DNA of 64,000 nt from assembly GCA_903899985.1 (NCBI GenBank), contig CAIULL010000128.1, positions 1 through 64,000 of the forward strand. Direction: 5' to 3'. Origin of the DNA: an uncultured Schlesneria sp. (lineage in GTDB: Bacteria > Planctomycetota > Planctomycetia > Planctomycetales > Planctomycetaceae). The position numbers and the translations under genes are program-made. Positions 17,782 to 27,096 of the stretch are shown in pieces. Within the stretch, counting starts at the first letter, position 1, and each line of letters begins with the position of its first letter. The notes under the pieces are model-generated. The model had not been told where the DNA came from. It saw only the letters and a program-made list of their open reading frames with translations, and did not search any database.

Positions 17782-19305
17782 ATGGCCATTTCAACCGCTC
17801 GAACGCTGCCTCCACAACTTCGCGATATTCAGCTTCAGATGGAGGCACTCGCAAAAAGTTACGGACTGGATTTCTTCGAAACGATTTTCGAAGTGCTGGA
17901 TCTGGAAGAGTTGTGCATGTTCGCCGCGTACGGCGGGTTTCCGGTTCGGTATCCGCACTGGCGCTTTGGGGCCGAATACGACCAACTGCTCAAGACCCAT
18001 ATGTACGGGCTGCAGCGCATCTACGAAATGGTCATCAATAACGACCCCTGTTATGCGTACCTGTTAAACACCAACGAGATGGTCGATCAGAAACTGGTCA
18101 TCGCTCACGTGTACGGGCACTGTGATTTTTTCAAAAACAATGCCTGGTTCGGCCAGACAAATCGCAAGATGCTGGATCAGATGGCCAACCACGCCACTCG
18201 TGTCAGCCAGTACGTCGACCGCTATGGTTTTGAGAAAGTCGAAGAATTCATCGACGCCTGCCTGTCACTGGAAGACCTGATCGATATGCACTCGATGCAC
18301 ATCAAGCGGGCACCCGACGTGATGCCACTCCCGCACGCGGCGTTACTGCGCGAAGATGATTTTGAATATATGCAGTCGGGAAGATTGCCATCGAAGGGGT
18401 ATATGGATTCATTCATCAACCCCCCTGAAGTCCTGGAAAAGGCGGCTCGGGAAAAGCATCAGCAGGAAGAAGACCGGGAGAAAAAGAGGTCGTTCCCCGA
18501 CGAGCCGCAGCGTGATGTTCTATTGTTTCTGCTGGAGCACGCTCCGTTAAGGGACTGGCAGCACGATATTCTTGCCATTATCCGTGACGAGGCCTATTAC
18601 TTCGCGCCCCAGGGGCAGACGAAAATCATGAATGAGGGCTGGGCGAGCTACTGGCACACCACCCTGATGACGAAACACGGCCTGACGGATGCCGAAGTGA
18701 TCGACTATGCCGACCACCACAGCGGTACGGTGGCAATGAGTCCTCAACGAATCAATCCTTACAAGATCGGGATTGAGCTTTATCGCGACATTGAAGAACG
18801 CTGGAATCGAGGCCAGTTTGGCGCGGAATATGAAGATTGCGACAACTGGGAAGCAAAGCAGAAGTGGGACAAGCAACTGGGCCTGGGCCGCAAAAAGATT
18901 TTCGAAGTCCGGCGGATTCACAATGATATTACGTTCATCGACACGTTCCTGACTCCGGAATTCTGCAAGAAGCACAAGATGTTCTCATTCGCGTTCAACG
19001 ACAGCAGTGAGAATTACGAAATCGCGTCCCGGCAATTTCAGGAAGTCAAAGCACAGCTGTTGAACAGCCTGACGAATCACAGCCGACCGTTTATCTATGT
19101 CGTCGATGCGAATCATCGCAATCGGGGCGAACTTTACCTGCAGCATCGATTCCAGGGGGTAGAACTCAAGCAGGACTACGCACAGGATACGCTAAGAAAT
19201 CTGCATAAGCTGTGGGCCAGACCAGTCCACCTCGAATCGGTGATCGACGATAAGCCCGCCGTGATTTCGTTTGACGGCACGAATCATCTTGTCAAAAACA
19301 AATGA
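17782..19305 (+). CDS. spoVR: SpoVR family protein
   Basis: Full-length SpoVR/YcgB homologue of 507 residues. Recognisable blocks are the aromatic YPHWRFG segment near residue 55, VIAHVYGHCDFFKNN near 108-120, the NEGWASYWH block near 285, and the C-terminal half with NPYKIGIELYRDIEERW. In Bacillus the protein is needed for spore cortex formation, but it is widespread in non-sporulating bacteria, usually beside the PrkA-type kinase (YeaG) and the YhbH/YeaH protein in a stress operon. Neither partner lies beside it here. The biochemical function is not known. Confidence 0.93.
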   Translation: MAISTARTLPPQLRDIQLQMEALAKSYGLDFFETIFEVLDLEELCMFAAYGGFPVRYPHWRFGAEYDQLLKTHMYGLQRIYEMVINNDPCYAYLLNTNEMVDQKLVIAHVYGHCDFFKNNAWFGQTNRKMLDQMANHATRVSQYVDRYGFEKVEEFIDACLSLEDLIDMHSMHIKRAPDVMPLPHAALLREDDFEYMQSGRLPSKGYMDSFINPPEVLEKAAREKHQQEEDREKKRSFPDEPQRDVLLFLLEHAPLRDWQHDILAIIRDEAYYFAPQGQTKIMNEGWASYWHTTLMTKHGLTDAEVIDYADHHSGTVAMSPQRINPYKIGIELYRDIEERWNRGQFGAEYEDCDNWEAKQKWDKQLGLGRKKIFEVRRIHNDITFIDTFLTPEFCKKHKMFSFAFNDSSENYEIASRQFQEVKAQLLNSLTNHSRPFIYVVDANHRNRGELYLQHRFQGVELKQDYAQDTLRNLHKLWARPVHLESVIDDKPAVISFDGTNHLVKNK

Positions 19306-19585
19306 GATCGCCTGTACGAGTTTGTAGGTACCTGCCCGATTCGACAATCAGAACAATTTTTTCCCGACAACAAAAAACTTTTTGTTTGAGTTGATCGAGC
19401 GGGTCATTAGTCTCTTCGAATTTGGGCGATATTGATCCGTTTAGACGTGTGTTGGGCGTTTTAATATTCCAACTCGCAACATGTTTTGGCAGAACGTTTT
19501 TTGAGTTTCAGCGGTTCGCTAAATGCTCTGTTATGAAAGGACTCCTATTCTTGACGACGACTTTTATGCTGGTGGTATCAGTTAA

Positions 19586-20119
19586 GTGGCAGAATGCGCT
19601 ACTCGTGTTTTTCTTACCGTGGGCAACGTCGATCCCTTTGACCGGCTCGTCCAGGCATTTGATGAGTGGATACTGACGCGCCCCGCAGATTGCACGAAAG
19701 AGATTGTTGCGCAAATTGGTTACGGACGTTATCTTCCGAAAAACTGTCCGTACGTCAGATTTCTCCCACCGTTGGATTATCAAAAAACTTTCGAGCGAGC
19801 CCAATTCGTGGTGGCTCACGCTGGCATGGGGACGATCATTACTGCGGTTGAGTTAAGAAAACCGCTTATCGTCATGCCGAAACTTGCCTCACTGGGTGAG
19901 CAGCGGAATGATCACCAGCTGGCGACAGTTCGCGAGTTCCGAAAGCTCCCCTTTTTGCAGGTCGCTGAATCCGAAATCGAACTCCCTCAAATATTGAACA
20001 TCGCCATCGAAGAGACTGCGATAAGCAATCGATTTCGATCCCCTGAATCACTTGGCGTGGAATTTCAACCGAGCCCCACTTTGATCAATTTCGTCAGTGA
20101 CTTCGTAAATCAATGTTAG
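19586..20119 (+). CDS. Alg13/PssE-like glycosyltransferase subunit
   Basis: A 177-residue protein similar to the C-terminal, sugar-nucleotide-binding half of GT28 glycosyltransferases. It opens with RVFLTVGNxDPFDRLV, close to the FVTVGT-FDRLV start of PssE/EpsF/Alg13 proteins, and has the AHAGMGT loop near residue 78 and a KP-LIVMPK segment. Such proteins work with a membrane partner (PssD/EpsE/Alg14) to transfer the second sugar of a lipid-linked chain; no partner gene is adjacent. The start is GTG 19586, directly after an in-frame TAA. The surrounding 19306-20383 is AT-richer than its neighbours, which may mean later acquisition. Confidence 0.75.
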   Translation: MAECATRVFLTVGNVDPFDRLVQAFDEWILTRPADCTKEIVAQIGYGRYLPKNCPYVRFLPPLDYQKTFERAQFVVAHAGMGTIITAVELRKPLIVMPKLASLGEQRNDHQLATVREFRKLPFLQVAESEIELPQILNIAIEETAISNRFRSPESLGVEFQPSPTLINFVSDFVNQC

Positions 20120-20383
20120 GCTCGGGGAGATCGGTTTGTAAGAAAAATCTCCGTGTCCCCGCAGTCCGACGCGATTGTCGTCTCGGCTTATTCCAACGGC
20201 ATTACATGTCGAAGCCCAGGCTGGATCGGCTTGCGGTCTAACCTGGGTAGTGACAAATGAAGTCGGCTTTTCCCAAACCGGGTGACCGATCACCAATAGT
20301 CCGGGGGGCGGAACGAGTAATTTACAACTTTTGTGTCGTTATCGTCATCAACGCCGATGCCAGCGGCGTCGGCCACGTGGCCA

Positions 20384-21682
20384 TCAAATAAACGGTGTGA
20401 CACCGGGTCGAGCGAGTGGTGGAACGTCGACTTTCGTTTCCCAACTGGTGATTTCGGGGATCAGCACCTGCTTTGAATTGAGAGCCATGTCCCAGGTGAC
20501 CTGCTTGCCCGTGTAACCCGCCATGCGGCCCATGATTCCGGCCAGCGTGCTGGTAACCATGCGATCGCCGTTGTTGATGTGCTTGCCGGTGCGGATCGAG
20601 TCGAAGAACTCGTCGTGTTCGACCTGGTACATGTTGGGATTGGGGCCTTCGTATTTCCATGCGTTGGGTCCGGTAATTCCGACTCCCCCCTTGATGTAGG
20701 CAGTCCCTTTTGTCCCCATTACCAGCAGGTTGTTCTCGTTATGACAACCGACGATTTGACGCTGCGCGAGGAACCCTCGTGCTCCGTTTTCCCACTCGTA
20801 ATTCACTTCGATGTGATCGAAGATATTGCCGCCATGAGCAGGGACCTGACGACCACCGATCGCTGTACAGCTGACAGGCGGGGCATCTTTCATGACCCAC
20901 TGCAACCAGTCGACGGTGTGAATGGCCTGCTCGACAAGGCCGTCCCCAGAGAGGAAGGTAAAGTTGTACCAGTTACGAACCATCCACTCGAGATCGGTGA
21001 TCCCGGCGGGGCGAGTGCTTTCCGGCGGCATGGGTTTGACTGGGCTTGTCAGATAGGTTCCGTAGACCGCGACGACATCACCGATTTGGCCTTCGTGAAT
21101 TCGCTTGAAAAGCTCTCGGCGAGCCAGGTCGTATCGCCAGCAAAATCCCGCCACAACGGCAAGATTCTTTTCTTTGGCGAGTTTGATAGACTCGATCACG
21201 GAACGGACGCCAGGTGCGTCGGTCGCCATCGGCTTTTCGGTAAAGATATGTTTTCCGGCTTCGACCGCAGCCCGCAGATGATAGGGGCGGAAACCCGGCG
21301 GCGACGCCAGCAACACGACGTCAGATTGATCGATGACCTTTTTGAACGCGTCGAGTCCGACAAACTTGTTGGCATCGGTGACCGCGACCTGTTGTTCGAT
21401 TCGCCTGTTCGCCTTGAGATTGTTCAGGCTGGATTCGATCGCATTGAAACTGAGATCAGCGACTGCGACCAGTTTGGATTGCGAGTCAGCCTGCAGCGCT
21501 TCACCTGCCGCCCCGGTTCCGCGTCCACCACAACCGACGAGACCAACTTTCAACTGGTCACTACCTGCCGCGAACAGGCTGGAATTCAGACTGAAATTCA
21601 AACCTGCAGCACTGGCAATCGCCGAGCTTGTTTTCAGAAAACCCCGTCGCGAGGTTGCGTCAGTCGAAGTCTGATCTTTCAT
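20384..21682 (-). CDS. Tat-exported Gfo/Idh/MocA family oxidoreductase
   Basis: The 432-residue product begins with a twin-arginine signal (SRRGFLK, Arg12/Arg13) and a hydrophobic, Ala-rich h-region up to about residue 38. A Rossmann fold follows with VGLVGCGGRGTG, and the EKPMA motif of the Gfo/Idh/MocA family lies near residue 150. Export folded with NAD(P) bound is the known behaviour of glucose-fructose oxidoreductase and is common among planctomycete paralogues. The substrate is probably a sugar or cyclitol and cannot be specified. A second, distinct paralogue is at 41314-42630. Confidence 0.9.
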   Translation of the reverse strand: MKDQTSTDATSRRGFLKTSSAIASAAGLNFSLNSSLFAAGSDQLKVGLVGCGGRGTGAAGEALQADSQSKLVAVADLSFNAIESSLNNLKANRRIEQQVAVTDANKFVGLDAFKKVIDQSDVVLLASPPGFRPYHLRAAVEAGKHIFTEKPMATDAPGVRSVIESIKLAKEKNLAVVAGFCWRYDLARRELFKRIHEGQIGDVVAVYGTYLTSPVKPMPPESTRPAGITDLEWMVRNWYNFTFLSGDGLVEQAIHTVDWLQWVMKDAPPVSCTAIGGRQVPAHGGNIFDHIEVNYEWENGARGFLAQRQIVGCHNENNLLVMGTKGTAYIKGGVGITGPNAWKYEGPNPNMYQVEHDEFFDSIRTGKHINNGDRMVTSTLAGIMGRMAGYTGKQVTWDMALNSKQVLIPEITSWETKVDVPPLARPGVTPFI

Positions 21683-21941
21683 CGAATGAACTTTCCAACG
21701 ATTTCGAAAAAGTAATGCTGATCGGGGCCGGTTGAGAATTCTGTTCCTTCCGTTGAACGATATCTGCGCTCAGCGAGACATCGTTTCTCACTCTAGAAAT
21801 GCTACAAATCGGAGGCGCTGGATGCGAGCAATCAAGACCTGTTTTTTCGGTAATCACCATGTATTTGGGGTTCGATACCATCAGGCACTGGCAACCGCTA
21901 CACTTCATGCATCATTTCGAGGAGTTTACAGAGGAATAGAC

Positions 21942-22385
21942 ATGGCGAAAGCGAAAGTTCGTCGTTCGGATCTCAAACCGGGAGAAGTCCTGTGCACTTA
22001 TTGCACCGGGCGGTGTTGCCGATATTTTGCGTTGCCAATTGAAACCCCCACCACCTGGGGCGACTTCGATCACATGCGATGGTACGTCATGCACGGCAGA
22101 ACTGCGATTTTTGTCGACGGCGGAACGTGGTATCTGCTCGTATTCGGGGATTGTCAAAATCTCATGGAAGACAACCGTTGCGGCATCTACAACACGCGAC
22201 CGCAGATCTGTCGAACGTACACGACAGACAATTGCGAGTACGACAACGACGCCTGTTACGACAAGTATTTCGAGTCGCCTGATCAACTGTGGGAGTATGC
22301 TGAAGCCGTTTTACCGCCGAAGCCGCAACCCCGGAAAAAAGCGGGCGAACCGAACCTTCCGACCCTACCAATGCTCAGTAGTTAA
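21942..22385 (+). CDS. YkgJ-type cysteine-cluster protein
   Basis: A 147-residue protein with the CxxCxxxCC arrangement (Cys18, 21, 25, 26) followed by Cys71, Cys80, Cys90 and Cys98, matching the YkgJ/UPF0153 zinc- or iron-chelating family. The start ATG 21942 has a good AGAGGAA ribosome-binding site about 8-10 bp upstream; the open frame extends back to 21732 but that part is not family-like. It ends 59 bp before hisS on the same strand, so the two may be co-transcribed. The biochemical role of the family is unknown. Confidence 0.85.
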   Translation: MAKAKVRRSDLKPGEVLCTYCTGRCCRYFALPIETPTTWGDFDHMRWYVMHGRTAIFVDGGTWYLLVFGDCQNLMEDNRCGIYNTRPQICRTYTTDNCEYDNDACYDKYFESPDQLWEYAEAVLPPKPQPRKKAGEPNLPTLPMLSS

Positions 22386-22444
22386 GTCGTTCTCACCTCC
22401 TCACACTTTAATCATTCGCCAGAAAAGTCAACCTCAACGGTTGA

Positions 22445-23773
22445 ATGGAATCCGCTGTGTCTCACTTAATTGAACCTCGCACCCTCAAGGGTTTTCGCGA
22501 CTTCCTTCCCGAAGTCATGCTCGTTCGCGAACGTCTGATGGAGACAGCCCGTCGCGTTTTTCGCAGTTATGGTTTCAGCCCGATCGATACTCCTGCTTTG
22601 GAATACGCTGAGATTCTGACGGGAAAAGGTGGCGAAGAATCCGATAAACAACTTTTTCGCTTTAAAGACGGCGGCGAACGGGATATCGCTTTGCGATTCG
22701 ATCTGACGGTTCCTCTCGCTCGATTTGCCGCTCAACATTCATCGGCGTTGGGGATGCCCTTCAAACGTTATCATATTGCACCTGTCTGGCGCGGCGAGAA
22801 CACTCAACGCGGGCGATACCGGGAATTCATTCAATGTGATTTTGACACGATCGGCACCGAGTCGAACTCGGCCGACATCGAAACATTGCTCGTGATTCAT
22901 GATCTTTTGATTGGACTGGGATTCGAACGGTTTACGATTCGAGTCAACAATCGATTAATCCTGAACGGCGTACTCAGTTTTCTCGGACTGACCGACAAGA
23001 CAGTCGGCGTGCTTCGAGCGATCGATAAATTGCCAAAGATCGGCGAAGACGGTGTCCTTGCCGAGATGGTTGATAAGGTGGGGACAACGATCGATCAGGC
23101 CAAGCAAGTCTTGCTGACGGTCGGTCCCCAGACGGACCTTGATTCTCTTGAGTCCAGGTTTGCCGGAAACGAATCGGTTTTAATGGGAGTCAGCCGACTG
23201 CGGCAACTGTTTTCCGCCGCCGCAACTGCGGGAATACCCTCAGATCGAATCGAACTGGATGTTTCGATCGCACGGGGTCTCGACTATTACACCGGAACGA
23301 TTTACGAGACATTTCTCACGGATCTTCCCGGGATCGGCAGTATCTGTTCAGGCGGCAGGTACGACAATCTCGCGGGGCTTTTTACGAAAGAACGGCTACC
23401 GGGAGTCGGCGCCAGCCTGGGTCTCGATCGCCTGCTGGCGGCCATGGAAGAATTGAAACTGCTCGGAACGGAAGCCACCCCTGCCCCGGTCCTGATGACT
23501 CAGTTTGATGAGTCCCGGCTTGGCGACTATTTGCGAGTGGCTCGAGCGTTACGAGCTGCCGGGATTGGAACTGAAGTTTTTCCTGACGCGAAGAAACTGG
23601 GAAAGCAGTTGCAATATGCTGACCGCAAAGGTTTCCGAATTGCATTGATCGCTGGTTCCGACGAATTTGCCAAAGGGGTCTGGCAAATTAAATCACTTGC
23701 GAAGGGAACCACGGTCACCGTATCTGAAGGTGAGCTCGTGAATTCGATTACGGAAATCTTGTCAGCAAGCTGA
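22445..23773 (+). CDS. hisS: Histidyl-tRNA synthetase
   Basis: Class II aminoacyl-tRNA synthetase charging tRNA-His, 442 residues, normal length. Motif 1 lies around FSPIDTPALEY, motif 2 around YHIAPVWRGENTQRGRYREF, and the histidine-specific boxes RGLDYYTG and CSGGRYDNL are intact. The C-terminal anticodon-binding domain follows from about residue 345. The N-terminus carries RTLKGFRDFLP, the usual HisRS beginning. It is downstream of the YkgJ-type gene with a short gap, and convergent with the PP2C gene, from which it is separated by 29 bp. Confidence 0.97.
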   Translation: MESAVSHLIEPRTLKGFRDFLPEVMLVRERLMETARRVFRSYGFSPIDTPALEYAEILTGKGGEESDKQLFRFKDGGERDIALRFDLTVPLARFAAQHSSALGMPFKRYHIAPVWRGENTQRGRYREFIQCDFDTIGTESNSADIETLLVIHDLLIGLGFERFTIRVNNRLILNGVLSFLGLTDKTVGVLRAIDKLPKIGEDGVLAEMVDKVGTTIDQAKQVLLTVGPQTDLDSLESRFAGNESVLMGVSRLRQLFSAAATAGIPSDRIELDVSIARGLDYYTGTIYETFLTDLPGIGSICSGGRYDNLAGLFTKERLPGVGASLGLDRLLAAMEELKLLGTEATPAPVLMTQFDESRLGDYLRVARALRAAGIGTEVFPDAKKLGKQLQYADRKGFRIALIAGSDEFAKGVWQIKSLAKGTTVTVSEGELVNSITEILSAS

Positions 23774-23802
23774 CCAAACCCGTTCGAACGGTGATCGATA
23801 AA

Positions 23803-25200
23803 TCAATGATGGTCTGGAGGTAATTTGACTTCCGAGGCAGACTTGGATTTTGAACCATTCGAATCGGGTTCTTTCACCGTGTTGACCGATGGCGCGCTCC
23901 CCTTTTTGGGAGGTTGCTGCTCCTTTTGCTGTGTCTTTCGTTGCTGGTGAATCGCATCCATCAACAAATCAAACAGCTTTCCGTAATCAACAAGTGCCCG
24001 GCCAAAAAGTCGTTTTTCCACGGCGTTACGTGCTTTACGAAAGACCTCTTCGTATTCAGTCCAGTTGACCGGCCAGTGATCTTCAATCGCTGCTCGTTGC
24101 AGGTCGGCCTCCATTCGAGTCAACTGGTCAACGAATTCGTCGGTGATTCGTGCCGGTGCAACGCGATAGGGACGCCAGGCAACAGTCGAACGAGGATCAT
24201 ATTCAACCGGCTTGGGCTGATTGTGACTTCGGTGCCAGATCCAATACCCGATTCCAGCCAACGTAGCGACGGCAAGAATTGCCCCCCCTTGCAGACGTCG
24301 TTCTTTATCCAGTTCGAAAAAATAGAGACCGACGAGAAAGAGAGCCGCGAAGAGACACATCAAACCGAATCCTCCCCAACTCAATCCCTCAAATCGAGAC
24401 GGTTGTGGCGGCAGTTCGTAGACGACATCAGCCCCTTCCGGAACGTCACCCGTCTGAACGATGATCACCGTAATATTATCAGGGCCGCCTCGTAAGTTTG
24501 CCAGATTGACAAGTAAACGGCACGCTTCTGTGGGGGGAACCGTTCCGGCGATCATACCGATCTCGGCGTCGCTGAGCAGGCCACAAAGTCCATCCGAGCA
24601 GAGGAGGAAAATATCCCCTGGCAGGACAGGAAGTGGACCTTCGATATCCACGTTAACAACGGGTTCGGGCCCCAGCGATCGAGTAATGACGTTACGCGGA
24701 CAAAGACGTTCGGCATCACGCGGATTCACTCTGCGGGATTGAATCATTTCCCAGACAAGACTGTGGTCGCGAGTCAGTTGATCGATCTGCGATTTGCGAA
24801 TTCGATAAACCCGGCTGTCTCCGACATGTCCAATCACTGCTCCTCTCGAACAAAGAACCAGCGTCGAACAGGTCGTTCCCATTCGTTGAAAGTCGCGGTT
24901 CTGAGTCCCTCGTTCGTTGATCGCATCATTCGCTTCTTCGATGGCCGTTTTTAATGCTTCTGAGGGTGTCTTTCCGTGAAGCTTGGCGAACATGTGCGGA
25001 ATGGTATCGGTTGCAATCTTGCTCGCCAGTTCGCCAACCGCGTGGCCTCCCATTCCATCGGCCACGACAAACAGATGCCCTCCTTCGTCCCATTCCTCTT
25101 TTGTCTGACAAAGAGCAACGGCGCAGGAATCCTGGTTATTCTTTCGACGAAAGCCGATATCGGTTAAAGCCGCATATCGGACTCGTTGCTCCCAGAGCAT
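23803..25200 (-). CDS. PP2C-type Ser/Thr phosphatase with two membrane helices
   Basis: The N-terminal 250 residues form a PPM/PP2C phosphatase: Asp24 in NNQDS, the metal-binding ADGMGG (Asp48, Gly49), GHVGDSR near 129, SDGL near 207 and GGPDNITVI near 245. Two membrane helices follow (about 278-298 and 304-322), then a cytoplasmic, charged tail of about 140 residues rich in Lys, Gln and Pro. The enzyme should remove phosphate from Ser/Thr residues set by Hanks-type kinases; one such kinase is encoded at 27097-29331. The membrane anchor and tail are additions to the minimal Stp/PrpC form. Confidence 0.92.
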   Translation of the reverse strand: MLWEQRVRYAALTDIGFRRKNNQDSCAVALCQTKEEWDEGGHLFVVADGMGGHAVGELASKIATDTIPHMFAKLHGKTPSEALKTAIEEANDAINERGTQNRDFQRMGTTCSTLVLCSRGAVIGHVGDSRVYRIRKSQIDQLTRDHSLVWEMIQSRRVNPRDAERLCPRNVITRSLGPEPVVNVDIEGPLPVLPGDIFLLCSDGLCGLLSDAEIGMIAGTVPPTEACRLLVNLANLRGGPDNITVIIVQTGDVPEGADVVYELPPQPSRFEGLSWGGFGLMCLFAALFLVGLYFFELDKERRLQGGAILAVATLAGIGYWIWHRSHNQPKPVEYDPRSTVAWRPYRVAPARITDEFVDQLTRMEADLQRAAIEDHWPVNWTEYEEVFRKARNAVEKRLFGRALVDYGKLFDLLMDAIHQQRKTQQKEQQPPKKGSAPSVNTVKEPDSNGSKSKSASEVKLPPDHH

Positions 25201-25422
25201 CTTGAACCCTAACCGTTAACGATCAGCGACGGGTCGTCCATGCTGATTCCAAAAATGGAAAAGCAAGACTTCGTCAGCAACGCTGATATCGTTCCAATAT
25301 TCAGTGGATGGTAACGCCTGAATCGTAACACGGCTTTGAAGACAAGAAAACTGGATCGTGACTCGATTCGGGCTGAAAACGCGAGAGACTTTCCGAAAGC
25401 ATAATATGTTCTTCAGCTTGCT

Positions 25423-26940
25423 TTAAGGTTGAGAGATGTTTCGAATCTGTACAGTCGCGTCGCCATGATTGTCGTGAAGAGAATTCCAGGCGTCGTTGAG
25501 TCTCAGGTAAAGCGTTCCTGTTAAGGGAGCTTTAAACTTGCGTTCGCTTCCGAGCGCGATCACGCTGAGCATCGAATCGTCGGGGCCTCCAGCAGGACCA
25601 GATTCCGTCCGCAAGCAACCTAAAAGTGTGCCGATTGGATACCCGTCGAAATAACGAAAAGAAATCCCGCGTGGTTCACTGATCAACGGTTTCGATCGGG
25701 GACTCGTTTCAGCCAGCGTAAAACGTCCGGTGGCAGTGACCTCGTACGTTCGTCCTTGCTCAAGCAGCACGCGACTGGACTGCCAGCCTCGATTGGCTTC
25801 AATTGTAACGGTCTGGCTGGCCCGATCATCCTTCAGAGTTTCGCCGGGCTTGAAGTCGATCGCTGCGCGCTGGACATCGTAACCATACTGCAGATTGCAG
25901 AGGAATAAACGCCATTCTGTCGCCAATTCTCGTTGGTCCGCAGCGAATGCTTCCGAGAAAATTCGGACAAACTGAGTTCCTTGAGTAAAGCCGCCAAGCT
26001 TCTGAAACCGCTCGTGATAGTGAGGGTTTCCATCGAGAAATGCGCAAAGAGCCCACGACCAACCGTATGGATCCGGAGCGACGAAATCGGAAGCGGCCAA
26101 AGCCATGATCGCGGGGATCGTTAACGGCTTGTTTGCCAGAACATCTTTTCGAACAATCGTGATCCGGCCAAAGCCAGCGAAATCATGAGGTGAGGTTGGC
26201 ATCTCTCGAAACGTGGCTGGCTTTTCTCTGTGAAGTTGATGTGTTCCAAAGTATTCAGCCATTCCTTCCAGATACCACAGCGGAGCATCAACGCCCGGCA
26301 TGAAATTCATGAAACAGTGCGTGGCTTCGTGGAGCAGAAGATGTCGGCGATAGTAATCAAATTCCTGTTCGCGCATCCAGAATTCGTTTCGTCGTTGAGC
26401 ACCATGCTCAATCGTGAAATCCTCAGGTAATAGACCAAGCTCCTGGAATAATGCCATGTCCTGAATCAGATAACCAGAAATCTGAAAATCGGTTCCCGCA
26501 ATGTCCGGGGGAAGAGGCCCAAAATAGTCCTCGAGCGCGACGTACAGTTGATCGATCAACGCTGGAAGGGGGCGAGCGACTTCTAGGTTAATGTCCGTGT
26601 AAAGCTTAAGTCGCTTCGATTCGAAAATGTGAACACCGGCACTGGCAAGACGATCTTCATCGTGACGAGGACGTCGATCGGCAGGTCGAACAATTCGTTC
26701 AGGACGGTTAACCGGCGTGATTGAAGCCGCTTCGTCAGTGTCCGTAATGGTTGTCGTCTGCTGCGTTTGAGCCGAAGGTCGATCATTCGAGCGTTGTGGC
26801 GGTGGTTCGACGCTTGTCGATTCAGGTCGTTTTGCCTGGTCACAGCCCGTCAGCCACACCAGGAACCACAGTCCGACGACAACCCGTGACTTCAAAATTG
26901 ATGGACGCGAAACCGACGGCTCTCGCGCGGTGGCAAACAA
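25423..26940 (-). CDS. Lipoprotein with gluzincin-type (HExxH) metallopeptidase domain
   Basis: A 505-residue lipoprotein: basic start, hydrophobic stretch 20-30 and lipobox LTGC with Cys33. A disordered Pro/Thr/Gln-rich linker follows to about residue 95. The centre carries HEATH at 204-208 and, 17 residues later, EGMAEY at 225-230, the zinc-ligand pattern of gluzincin (peptidase MA) enzymes, so His204, His208 and Glu225 are the probable zinc ligands. The last 150 residues are beta-rich and may bind a ligand. It sits between a PP2C phosphatase gene and a divergent membrane Ser/Thr kinase gene. The substrate is unknown. Confidence 0.8.
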   Translation of the reverse strand: MFATAREPSVSRPSILKSRVVVGLWFLVWLTGCDQAKRPESTSVEPPPQRSNDRPSAQTQQTTTITDTDEAASITPVNRPERIVRPADRRPRHDEDRLASAGVHIFESKRLKLYTDINLEVARPLPALIDQLYVALEDYFGPLPPDIAGTDFQISGYLIQDMALFQELGLLPEDFTIEHGAQRRNEFWMREQEFDYYRRHLLLHEATHCFMNFMPGVDAPLWYLEGMAEYFGTHQLHREKPATFREMPTSPHDFAGFGRITIVRKDVLANKPLTIPAIMALAASDFVAPDPYGWSWALCAFLDGNPHYHERFQKLGGFTQGTQFVRIFSEAFAADQRELATEWRLFLCNLQYGYDVQRAAIDFKPGETLKDDRASQTVTIEANRGWQSSRVLLEQGRTYEVTATGRFTLAETSPRSKPLISEPRGISFRYFDGYPIGTLLGCLRTESGPAGGPDDSMLSVIALGSERKFKAPLTGTLYLRLNDAWNSLHDNHGDATVQIRNISQP

Positions 26941-27096
26941 AGAAAATTGAATCTTTCTTCCCTTAAACGTTGATACGCCCTTATCACACCGTCACAGTTG
27001 GTCGACTTTGCAGTCAGCATATGAGTATCGTAAAAGTAATGGAATGATCTGCGAAACGAAAATTCCGTTTATGAATTCCGTCAACTGGGGGCCACA
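26941..27096. promoter_or_regulatory. Divergent promoter region between lipoprotease and kinase genes
   Basis: This 156-bp gap separates two divergent start codons and must contain both promoters. Part of it (27000-27070) is AT-rich. No specific operator was recognised. The shared region would allow joint control of the metallopeptidase and the kinase. Confidence 0.4.

Noticed and set aside
19422-19676. Plus-strand 84-residue hydrophobic frame overlapping the PssE-like gene
   Set aside because: No ribosome-binding site or family pattern; it overlaps a better-supported gene in another frame.
20124-20160. GGAGAT/ATCTCC inverted repeat after the PssE-like gene as a terminator
   Set aside because: 6-bp stem, 16-nt loop and no T-run.
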